A stretch of 12,870 nucleotides of DNA from SCTD01 sp036675425. GTDB taxonomy: Bacteria; Actinomycetota; Actinomycetes; Mycobacteriales; SCTD01. Location of the stretch: contig JAKFFB010000237.1 in the NCBI GenBank assembly GCA_036675425.1, forward strand, positions 1 through 12,870, given 5' to 3'. The notes under the pieces were generated by a model. It searched no databases. It was not told where the DNA came from and saw nothing but the letters and a program-made list of their open reading frames with translations. The translations under genes and the position numbers were made by a program. Positions within the stretch are counted from its first letter, which is position 1. Every line of letters starts with the position of its first letter. Shown here one piece after another: positions 6,504 to 12,870 of this stretch.

Positions 6504-6590
6504 TGATCCGTACGGTCCTCACCGACGCCCACGCGGCGCACGGAGAAGGAACGGTCGCCCAGACCGTACGGGGAGCGAGTGGCGAGACCG
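6504..6590 (+). ncRNA. Structured leader RNA, copy 2 (pseudoknot; candidate riboswitch)
   Basis: The 87-nt second unit starts 143 bases after the first. P1 pairs 6508-6517 with 6562-6571, 10 perfect Watson-Crick bp. Relative to copy 1 it has one full compensatory change (G-C to U-A, 6511/6568) and two compatible ones (U-G to C-G, U-G to U-A). The enclosed hairpin (CGCC/GGCG 6526-6529/6535-6538 on CCG/CGG 6522-6524/6541-6543) keeps its stem while its loop gains two bases. The pseudoknot CGGTCGCC (6552-6559) with 6581-6583 and 6586-6590 is identical. Unpaired blocks such as CACCGACGCCCACG and GAGTGGCGAGACCG are conserved, as expected for a binding pocket. It ends 61 bases before the LPFTG gene start. 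Confidence 0.65.
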
Positions 6591-6606
6591 GCTCGTCCGG
6601 GAAGTC

Positions 6607-6644
6607 GGGTGCGCACGTGGCACCCCTCCTACCGCGGACGGGAG
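6607..6644 (+). promoter_or_regulatory. Possible expression platform at the LPFTG gene RBS
   Basis: Hairpin GGGTGC/GCACCC (6607-6612/6620-6625, 7-base loop) is followed directly by CTCC (6626-6629). CTCC can pair with GGAG of the Shine-Dalgarno GGGAG (6640-6644). The RBS lies 7 bases before ATG 6652. Masking and release of this RBS would be a plausible output of the upstream RNA, but the pairing is only 4 bp and is a prediction. Confidence 0.35.
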
Positions 6645-6651
6645 TCCCCGC

Positions 6652-8178
<1,527 letters not shown>

Positions 8179-8233
8179 CCGGCAGGCCTGGCCGGTCCTC
8201 CGGCTCGGCTGCTCACCGAGCTGGACTCCCGTC

Positions 8234-8265
8234 GGAGCCCGGTCCTCCCCGGAGGGCCGGGCTCC
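8234..8265. terminator. Strong hairpin terminator between convergent genes
   Basis: GGAGCCCGG/CCGGGCTCC, a U-G pair and CCTC/GAGG make a 14-bp uninterrupted stem with tetraloop CCCG. It lies 55 bases after the LPFTG gene stop and 7 bases beyond the nrtR stop on the other strand, so it can serve both converging transcripts. Only a short TT follows on the plus side. Confidence 0.8.
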
Positions 8266-8272
8266 TTCGCGT

Positions 8273-9019
8273 TCACCGGATGGGGCGCAGCATCGCCGGG
8301 TGCAGCAGCGTCGCGTCGCCGCGGCGGTAGAGCGCGGCGGGGCGGCCGCCCTCCGGACCGACCGGTGCCGAGCGGTTCAACGGCTCGAGGAAGCCGGGCG
8401 TGCCGGTCACCTTGCGATGGAAGTTGCGCGGGTCGAGGGGGCGCCCCCAGACGGCCTCGTAGACGCGCCGGAGCTCGGCGATCGTCAGCTCCTCGCCGAC
8501 GAAAGCCGCTGCCAACGGGGTGTACTCGAGCTTGGCGCGGGCGCGCTCGACCCCTGCGGCGAGCACCTCGTCGTGGTCGAAGGCGAGCTGCGCCGGGTCG
8601 ACGTCCTCGACCGCGACCCACTCCACCGAGCGGGTGCCGCGACCCGGCACCGGCGGCGGCAGGTCGGGAGCGAAGACGAGGTAGGCGACGGAGACCACGC
8701 GCATGCGCGGGTCGCGGTCCGGGTGGCCGTACGCGCCGAGCTGCTCGACGTGCGCGGTGTCGCGGCGTACGCCGGTCTCGTGCTCGAGCCGTCGCACCGC
8801 CGCCTCGTCGAGGTCCTCGTCGGGCTTGACGAAGCCGCCGGGGAGGGCGAGCGCGCCACGGAAGGGGTGGGTGTCGCGCTCGACGAGCAGCACGCTGAGC
8901 CGGCCGGCCCGGACGGTCAGCAGCACCACGTCGACGGTGACCGCGAACGGCGGGAAGGCCCTGGAGTCATAGCCCTTCAGCCAGGCCCGCTCGTCGCGGG
9001 GCGGTGTCCGGCGCGTCAC
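8273..9019 (-). CDS. nrtR: NrtR-type transcriptional regulator of NAD metabolism (Nudix-like plus winged helix)
   Basis: A 248-residue protein beginning at GTG 9019, overlapping the pncA stop (GTGA). Residues about 25-150 form a Nudix-fold domain; the Nudix box (62-84) is degenerate, reading RRLEHETGV where REUxEExGU is expected. That suggests the domain senses rather than hydrolyses its ligand. The C-terminal part (about 165-235, ELTIAELRRVYEAVWGRPLD and RNFHRKV) is the winged-helix DNA-binding domain of the NrtR family. NrtR proteins repress NAD biosynthesis or salvage genes and are released by ADP-ribose. Location as the last gene of a pncB-pncA operon fits exactly and implies autoregulation. 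Residual Nudix hydrolase activity cannot be excluded. Confidence 0.88.
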   Translation of the reverse strand: MTRRTPPRDERAWLKGYDSRAFPPFAVTVDVVLLTVRAGRLSVLLVERDTHPFRGALALPGGFVKPDEDLDEAAVRRLEHETGVRRDTAHVEQLGAYGHPDRDPRMRVVSVAYLVFAPDLPPPVPGRGTRSVEWVAVEDVDPAQLAFDHDEVLAAGVERARAKLEYTPLAAAFVGEELTIAELRRVYEAVWGRPLDPRNFHRKVTGTPGFLEPLNRSAPVGPEGGRPAALYRRGDATLLHPAMLRPIR

Positions 9020-9600
9020 GTGACCTCGACCCCGGCGGCGACGAGCTCGTCGCGGGTGCGCTCCCCGTCGCCCGGCTCGAGGTCGACGGCGCGCACCGCG
9101 TGCCACGGCACCGTGACCGGCCAGCCGAGGCGGCGGCCGTCGAGGGCGGTGGCGCGCACGCAGTAGTCGGTGGCCAGCCCGACGACGACGAGTCGCTCGA
9201 CGCCGTGCGACCGCAGCAGCGCCTCGAGCCGCGTCGGGACCGTCTCGTCGCCGACCGGGTCCTTCATGGTGAAGCCGGAGTAGCCGTCCTCGCCGTTCTC
9301 GCCCTTGCGCACCACCGCGCCGCGCACCTCGAGCCGCGGGTGCAGCTCGGCGCCCCACGTGCCCTGGACGCAGTGCACCGGCCAGGTGCCGCCGTCCTTC
9401 GCGAAGTGCGGGGTGTCGGCGGGGTGCCAGTCCTGCGTGTAGACGACGAGCGCGCCGTCCGCGATCGCGGTAGCGACCTCGGCGTTGACGGCGTCGACGA
9501 CCTCCGGGCCGCCGGCGACGGCGAGACTTCCTGCGGGGTCGGCGAAGTCGTTCTGCACGTCGACGACGACGAGTGCGGTACGGCGGTCGTAGGCGGTCAT
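9016..9600 (-). CDS. pncA: Nicotinamidase
   Basis: A 194-residue isochorismatase-fold enzyme that converts nicotinamide to nicotinate for NAD salvage. The catalytic triad is complete: D14 in VVDVQNDF, K99 in VVRKGENGE, and nucleophile C147 in ATDYCV. The metal site residues D57, H59, H65 and H76 appear in TQDWHPADTPHF and WPVHCVQGT. Length and motifs match PncA of other actinobacteria, which also activates pyrazinamide. The ATG shares one base with the pncB stop (TGATG) and its stop overlaps the nrtR GTG, so the three genes are tightly coupled. Confidence 0.94.
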   Translation of the reverse strand: MTAYDRRTALVVVDVQNDFADPAGSLAVAGGPEVVDAVNAEVATAIADGALVVYTQDWHPADTPHFAKDGGTWPVHCVQGTWGAELHPRLEVRGAVVRKGENGEDGYSGFTMKDPVGDETVPTRLEALLRSHGVERLVVVGLATDYCVRATALDGRRLGWPVTVPWHAVRAVDLEPGDGERTRDELVAAGVEVT

Positions 9601-10841
9601 CAGGCCTCCTCCAGCTGGGCGGTCCACGCGGGCGTCCCGGGGTCGAGCCGTCGTGCCTCCGCCGGCAGCGCGACGAGCGCCGCGGCGCAGCGGGCGCGGG
9701 CGACGGCGACGTCCTCGACGACGAGCGGCTGCTGCAGCGGCCTGCCGCCGCTGCGGGGCGCGAGCCGGAGCACCTCGCGGCCGTCGTCGGTCCGGTAGGC
9801 CCACTTGCGACCGCCGAGCGTCGCTTTCCCGACCGAGGTCTTGGCGACCGGCTCGAGCGGCGCGTCCGGGCCGGGCTCGCGGGCGATCGCGACCAGCTTG
9901 TAGACGAAACCGGCTGTGGGAGCGCCAGATCCGGTGACGACGGCGGTGCCGACGCCGTAGCCGTCCACCGGCTCGTCGGCCAGTGCGGCGATCGAGTGCT
10001 CGTCGAGGTCGCCGGTGACGACGATGCGGGTGGCGGTGGCGCCGAGCTCGTCCAGCAGCGCCCGCGCTCTGCGCGCCTCGGCCTCGGGATCGCCGCTGTC
10101 CAGCCGGATCGCGCCGAGCTCCGGGCCCGCGACGGCCACGGCGTTGCGGATGCCCTGGGCGGTGTCGTAGGTGTCGACGAGCAGGGTGGTGCCGGTGCCG
10201 AGGCCGGCGACCTGGGCGCGGAAGGCCTCGATCTCGGTGCGGTGGGCGAGGGTGAAGGAGTGGGCGCTGGTGCCCGCGGTCGGGATCCCGTGCCGGCGAC
10301 CGGCTTCCAGGTTGGAGGTGCTGGCGAACCCCGCGATCCACGCGGCCCGGGCGGCGGCGACGGCGGCCTGCTCGTGCGTACGCCTGCCGCCCATCTCGAT
10401 CAGCGGGCGCCCGCCCGCGGCGAGCACCATCCGCGCGGCGGCGGAGGCCACGGCGGTGTCGGAGTTGAGGACCGAGAGCGCGAGCGTCTCGAGCAGCAGC
10501 CCCTCGCCGAAGCAGCCCTCGACGGTGAGGACCGGGGAGCCGGGCGCGTAGGTCTCGCCCTCGGGATAGGCGCTGATCTGGAGGCTCGGGGTGCGGTCGC
10601 GGAGCCAGTCCTTCGTGCCGGCGGCGAGGAAGTCCAGAGCGGCCAGCTCGTCCTCGCCGAAGCGCAGGTCGGCGACGAGTGCGGCGAGCCGACCCTGACC
10701 GGCCACGACGCCGAAGCGCCGGCCTGCCGGCAGCCGCCGGGTGAAGACCTCGAAGACGGCGCGGTGGTCGGCCAACCCGCTGGCGAGGGCGCTCTCGAGC
10801 ATGGTCAGCTCGTAGCGGTCGGTGAGCAGCGCGGTGGACAT
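9600..10841 (-). CDS. pncB: Nicotinate phosphoribosyltransferase
   Basis: A 413-residue enzyme that joins nicotinate to PRPP, giving nicotinate mononucleotide, the step after PncA. It opens MSTALLTDRYELTML, the typical family N-terminus. It has the conserved central motif EMGGRRTHEQAA, the ASTSNLEAGRRHGIPTAGTSAHSF segment containing the likely phosphorylated His, and DTYDTAQGI, RLDSGD and VTGDLDE strands of the barrel. It is the first gene of the pncB-pncA-nrtR operon. The ATG at 10841 has only a weak Shine-Dalgarno (GACGAG). A perfect palindrome lies 7-17 bases upstream. Confidence 0.94.
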   Translation of the reverse strand: MSTALLTDRYELTMLESALASGLADHRAVFEVFTRRLPAGRRFGVVAGQGRLAALVADLRFGEDELAALDFLAAGTKDWLRDRTPSLQISAYPEGETYAPGSPVLTVEGCFGEGLLLETLALSVLNSDTAVASAAARMVLAAGGRPLIEMGGRRTHEQAAVAAARAAWIAGFASTSNLEAGRRHGIPTAGTSAHSFTLAHRTEIEAFRAQVAGLGTGTTLLVDTYDTAQGIRNAVAVAGPELGAIRLDSGDPEAEARRARALLDELGATATRIVVTGDLDEHSIAALADEPVDGYGVGTAVVTGSGAPTAGFVYKLVAIAREPGPDAPLEPVAKTSVGKATLGGRKWAYRTDDGREVLRLAPRSGGRPLQQPLVVEDVAVARARCAAALVALPAEARRLDPGTPAWTAQLEEA

Positions 10842-10847
10842 GATCTC

Positions 10848-10858
10848 GTCACTGTGAC
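10848..10858. promoter_or_regulatory. Candidate NrtR operator upstream of pncB
   Basis: GTCACTGTGAC is a perfect 11-base palindrome (central base unpaired), 6 bases upstream of the pncB ATG in the 66-base divergent gap with the glycosylase gene. It is placed to block initiation of the operon that encodes NrtR. I cannot confirm that it matches the genus-specific NrtR motif. Confidence 0.4.
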
Positions 10859-10907
10859 ACGGACCAGCGGCTTGCGCGGGACGCGGGGCGTCGACGACGC
10901 TGCACCC

Positions 10908-11768
10908 GTGCCCGAGCTGCCCGAGGTGGAAGCGCTCGCCTCCTTCCTGCGCACGCGCGCCGTCGGCCGCGTCGTCGCGCGCGTGGACCCGGTGGCGATC
11001 TCGGCCTTCAAGACCTACGACCCGCCGCCCACGGCGCTGGCCGGTCTCGAGGTGGTGTCGGTCTCCCGGCACGGCAAGTTCCTCGACCTCGACGTGTCGG
11101 GGCTGCACCTGGTGGTGCACCTGGCGCGGGCGGGCTGGCTGCAGTGGCGGGAGTCCCTGCCGCCGGCGCCGCCGCGGATGGGCAAGGGACCGATCGCGCT
11201 GCGGGTGCACCTCGACGACGGCTCCGGCTTCGACCTGACGGAGGCCGGGACCAAGAAGGGGCTGGCGGTCTACGTCGTGACCGACCCGGGTCTCGTCCCG
11301 GGGGTCGCGCGGCTCGGGATCGACCCGCTGTCAGCGGGTTTCACGCCCGAGGTGCTGAGCGGTCTGCTCGCCGGGCAGCGAGGTCAGATCAAGGGCGTGC
11401 TCACCGACCAGTCGGTCATCGCCGGCGTCGGCAACGCCTACAGCGACGAGGTGCTGTGGGAGGTCGGGCTGTCGCCGTTCAAGCCGGCGGGGAACCTCAG
11501 CGACTCCGAGGTCGCGCGCCTGCACGGTGCGCTGGTGAGCACGCTCGGCGCTGCGGTCGGGCGGGCCGAGGGGCTCGCCGCCGGCAAGCTCAAGGCGGAG
11601 AAGAGGGTCGGGCTGTCGGTGCACGGGCGTACCGGCCTGCCGTGCCCGCGCTGCGGCGACACCGTCCGTGAGGTCTCCTTCGCCGACAAGTCCCTGCAGT
11701 ACTGCCCGACCTGCCAGACCGACGGCAAGCCGCTCGCCGACCGACGGCTGTCGCGCTTGCTGAAGTGA
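10908..11768 (+). CDS. Fpg/Nei family DNA glycosylase (AP lyase)
   Basis: A 286-residue base-excision repair enzyme. GTG 10908 is the start because the catalytic N-terminal Pro must follow the initiator (V-PELPEVEAL; Pro2 nucleophile, Glu3). The beta-hairpin lysine is in RHGKFLDL, the helix-two-turn-helix is DQSVIAGVGNAYSDEVLW, and the C-terminal zinc finger has Cys 246, 249, 266 and 269 (CPRC and CPTC). Such enzymes excise oxidised purines or pyrimidines and cleave the abasic site. The sequence does not decide between Fpg (8-oxoG) and Nei specificity. No Shine-Dalgarno is evident. It diverges from pncB and overlaps the next gene by one base. Confidence 0.92.
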   Translation: MPELPEVEALASFLRTRAVGRVVARVDPVAISAFKTYDPPPTALAGLEVVSVSRHGKFLDLDVSGLHLVVHLARAGWLQWRESLPPAPPRMGKGPIALRVHLDDGSGFDLTEAGTKKGLAVYVVTDPGLVPGVARLGIDPLSAGFTPEVLSGLLAGQRGQIKGVLTDQSVIAGVGNAYSDEVLWEVGLSPFKPAGNLSDSEVARLHGALVSTLGAAVGRAEGLAAGKLKAEKRVGLSVHGRTGLPCPRCGDTVREVSFADKSLQYCPTCQTDGKPLADRRLSRLLK

Positions 11769-12115
11769 TGGCGAGGGCTGCCGACGTCCGCGCGCTCGCG
11801 CTCTCGCTGCCGGACGTCGTGGAGATCGAGAGCGAGGGCTTCGACTTCCGCGTCCGCGGCAAGGGATTCGTCTGGTCCTACCCGGAGCGCGTGCCGGGTG
11901 CGCGACGGCGCATCCGCACCGACGTCGCCGTGCTCTACGTCGGTGACGAGGCGGAGAAGCAGGCGCTGCTCAAGGGCGAGCCGTCGCTGTTCTTCACGAC
12001 CGATCACCACGACGGATGGCCGCTGGTGCTGCTGCGGCTCGACGCGGTGGACGTCGGGCGGCTGGAGGAGCTGGTCACCGACGCCTGGCGGATGCGGGGT
12101 GGGGAGGAGGTCTAG
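11768..12115 (+). CDS. MmcQ/YjbR family protein
   Basis: A 115-residue protein of the MmcQ/YjbR (DUF419) family, normal family length. Motifs are ADVRALALSLPDVVE at the N-terminus, the GKGFVWSYPER strand, and FFTTDHHDGWPLVLLRL then VDVGRLEELVTDAWR at the C-terminus. The fold is CyaY-like and a DNA-binding role has been proposed for the family, but function is unproven. ATG 11768 forms TGATG with the glycosylase stop; GTG 11765 would add one residue. Tight coupling to a DNA glycosylase is consistent with a DNA-related role but does not prove it. Confidence 0.85.
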   Translation: MARAADVRALALSLPDVVEIESEGFDFRVRGKGFVWSYPERVPGARRRIRTDVAVLYVGDEAEKQALLKGEPSLFFTTDHHDGWPLVLLRLDAVDVGRLEELVTDAWRMRGGEEV

Positions 12116-12130
12116 GTGGGCCACGCCTGT

Positions 12131-12188
12131 TGAGTGGAGCGCTGCCTGGATGACGCGCCGGCGCGTCGTGCGGGCAACGCTCCAGTCA
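12131..12188. terminator. 58-base imperfect inverted repeat
   Basis: All paired segments share one centre: TGA/TCA (outermost), TGGAGCG/CGCTCCA (12135-12141/12178-12184), GCC/GGC (12144-12146/12173-12175) and the perfect 16-bp palindrome GACGCGCCGGCGCGTC (12152-12167). Symmetric internal loops of 1, 2 and 5 bases separate them. Lying 15 bases after the mmcQ-type gene stop, it probably terminates the glycosylase operon; a mobile-element remnant is an alternative. Confidence 0.5.
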
Positions 12189-12263
12189 CTCGGCGGCCTC
12201 CGGCTCGGCCTGAACTTGCACGCTGGATGCATGAAAAAGTCTGTCCACAAGCCGATTTCGGGC

Positions 12264-12292
12264 TTGACATGTCCTCGAACTGATGTTCGAAT
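12264..12292 (+). promoter_or_regulatory. Promoter of the DUF222 gene
   Basis: TTGACA (12264-12269), a 17-bp spacer, and TCGAAT (12287-12292) as -10 put the transcription start at about 12298-12299, on the ATG itself. No Shine-Dalgarno is present, so a leaderless mRNA is expected. A CAAGCC/GGCTTG hairpin (12248-12266) overlaps the -35. Confidence 0.65.
12275..12290. promoter_or_regulatory. LexA (SOS) box
   Basis: TCGAACTGATGTTCGA is an exact match to the actinobacterial LexA consensus TCGAAC-N4-GTTCGA. It covers the promoter spacer and most of the -10, the ideal place for repression. DNA damage should derepress the DUF222 gene. Confidence 0.9.
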
Positions 12293-12297
12293 AGCGC

Positions 12298-12870
12298 ATG
12301 CCCTTCGACCGGTCCGAGCAGGAGCCGTCGCGTGACGCTGCTCCGGTCCGGCCGCCGCTGTCGGCGGAGTCATCCGCGCAGGTCGACTCGCTGCACCAGG
12401 TGCGGGACGACCTGGTCGCCGACGCGCGGTCCTGGGCGCGGCAGCTGACCGAGATCGCGACGATGGCCTGGCGGGCGCAGCAGGCCGGCGGGTCGGCGCT
12501 GACCGAGCTGCCGATGGAGCTGGCCGGGTCCTGGCACATCAGCCAGCTCACCGCCCAGCGCTGGATCGGCGAGGCCGAGCGGTTCACCGACGCGCTGCCG
12601 CTGACCCTGCAGCTGCTCGGTGAGGGCCGGCTGCTCCGGCACCAGGCGGTCGTGGTCCGGCAGGAGCTCGACCCGTGCACCCCCGAGATCGCCCGGGCGA
12701 CCGAAGCCGAGGTGCTGCCGGCCGGTGCGGGACTGTGCCCGACCGATCTGCGCCGGCAGGTCAAGCGGGTCCGGCTCCGCCTGGAGAGCGAGCAGCTCAC
12801 CGCCGAGCAGGCCGAGCAGGCCGAGACCGAGAAGGTCGGCCGCCGGCGGACCTGGACCCGCCCGACCGAG
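12298..12870 (+). CDS. DUF222/13E12 repeat family protein, N-terminal part (HNH endonuclease expected off-window)
   Basis: The frame opens at ATG 12298 (MPFDRSEQEP) and is still open at the window end (191 codons). The DUF222 pattern is clear: LHQVRDDLVADARSWARQL, then LPMELAGSWHISQLTAQRWI, AERFTDALPLTLQLLGEGRL, RHQAVVVRQELD and LCPTDLRRQVKRVRLRL. Full-length members usually run 400-600 residues and often end in an HNH nuclease domain; that part is not in the window, so nuclease function is inferred. Related 13E12 genes in mycobacteria occur in repeats and are damage-inducible. The start is fixed by the leaderless promoter geometry and the LexA box just upstream. Confidence 0.85.
   Translation, partial: MPFDRSEQEPSRDAAPVRPPLSAESSAQVDSLHQVRDDLVADARSWARQLTEIATMAWRAQQAGGSALTELPMELAGSWHISQLTAQRWIGEAERFTDALPLTLQLLGEGRLLRHQAVVVRQELDPCTPEIARATEAEVLPAGAGLCPTDLRRQVKRVRLRLESEQLTAEQAEQAETEKVGRRRTWTRPTE

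Larger units (their letters stand above)
6209..6651 (+). other. 443-base gene-free leader of the LPFTG surface-protein gene
   Basis: No credible coding sequence lies here; a 67-codon minus-strand ORF merely reads the RNA repeat backwards. The region holds, in order: an inverted repeat/terminator candidate (6216-6256), two 12-bp palindromes (6243-6254, 6285-6296), a hairpin (6327-6346), RNA copy 1 (6361-6444), a hairpin (6479-6492), RNA copy 2 (6504-6590), a hairpin (6607-6625) and a possible RBS-masking stem (6626-6644). A promoter must lie before about 6330 if both RNA copies are transcribed, but I cannot assign one with confidence. Confidence 0.75.

Noticed and set aside
6361..6590. Known riboswitch or ribozyme (c-di-AMP ydaO type, glycine, HDV-like)
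   Set aside because: ydaO and glycine core sequences are absent. A GGCGA-containing segment recalls HDV J4/2, but the order of helices differs: here the pseudoknot 5' strand follows the inner hairpin instead of preceding it.
6413..6616. 67-codon minus-strand ORF over the RNA tandem
   Set aside because: Its only regularity comes from the duplicated DNA. The wobble pairs support a plus-strand RNA instead.
9015..9024. GTCACGTGAC palindrome at the pncA-nrtR junction, similar to the pncB palindrome
   Set aside because: It lies inside coding sequence at a stop/start overlap whose codons dictate most of it; a second NrtR site is not supported.
9573..10907. Upstream extension of the Fpg/Nei frame antisense to pncB
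   Set aside because: The catalytic Pro must follow the initiator at 10908, and the extension is antisense low-complexity sequence.

Overview
The window is about 73% G+C chromosomal DNA from an actinomycete. Evidence for this is the FhaA-FhaB-PP2C signalling cluster, GTG starts with start-proximal -10 boxes, a tRNA-Leu without an encoded CCA, a DUF222/13E12-type gene, and a perfect actinobacterial LexA box. Family or genus cannot be fixed from the sequence alone.

Layout. (1) 1-2018, minus strand: fhaA, fhaB and a PP2C phosphatase cut by the window edge; this is the upstream part of the familiar pstP/pknAB cell-wall signalling locus. (2) 2115-4291, plus strand: tRNA-Leu(CAG), then threonine dehydratase (ilvA) followed closely by a crotonase-family gene and a terminator-like hairpin. 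(3) 4330-6208, plus: three overlapping genes encoding a cupredoxin-like lipoprotein, a polytopic membrane protein and a small single-pass membrane protein; function unknown. (4) 6209-6651: a 443-base gene-free leader with two palindromes and two tandem copies of an 84-87 nt structured RNA. It ends at the ribosome binding site of a secreted, repeat-rich surface protein anchored by LPFTG (6652-8178). A strong hairpin terminator (8234-8265) closes that gene. (5) 8273-10841, minus: a translationally coupled NAD-salvage operon, pncB-pncA-nrtR, with a palindrome just upstream of pncB that is a candidate NrtR operator. (6) 10908-12115, plus: an Fpg/Nei DNA glycosylase overlapping an MmcQ/YjbR gene. 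(7) 12135-12184 is an imperfect inverted repeat, followed by a DUF222/13E12-type gene under a promoter overlapped by a perfect LexA box, cut by the window end.

The strongest candidate for something undescribed is the tandem RNA at about 6327-6590. Each copy has a 10-bp helix whose pairing is kept although the bases differ (one G-C to U-A double change and two wobble-compatible changes). Each also has an enclosed identical hairpin and an 8-bp pseudoknot. A possible RBS-masking hairpin follows the second copy. The G-U wobbles are valid only for a plus-strand transcript, which points at the LPFTG surface-protein gene. I recognise no known riboswitch consensus in it.
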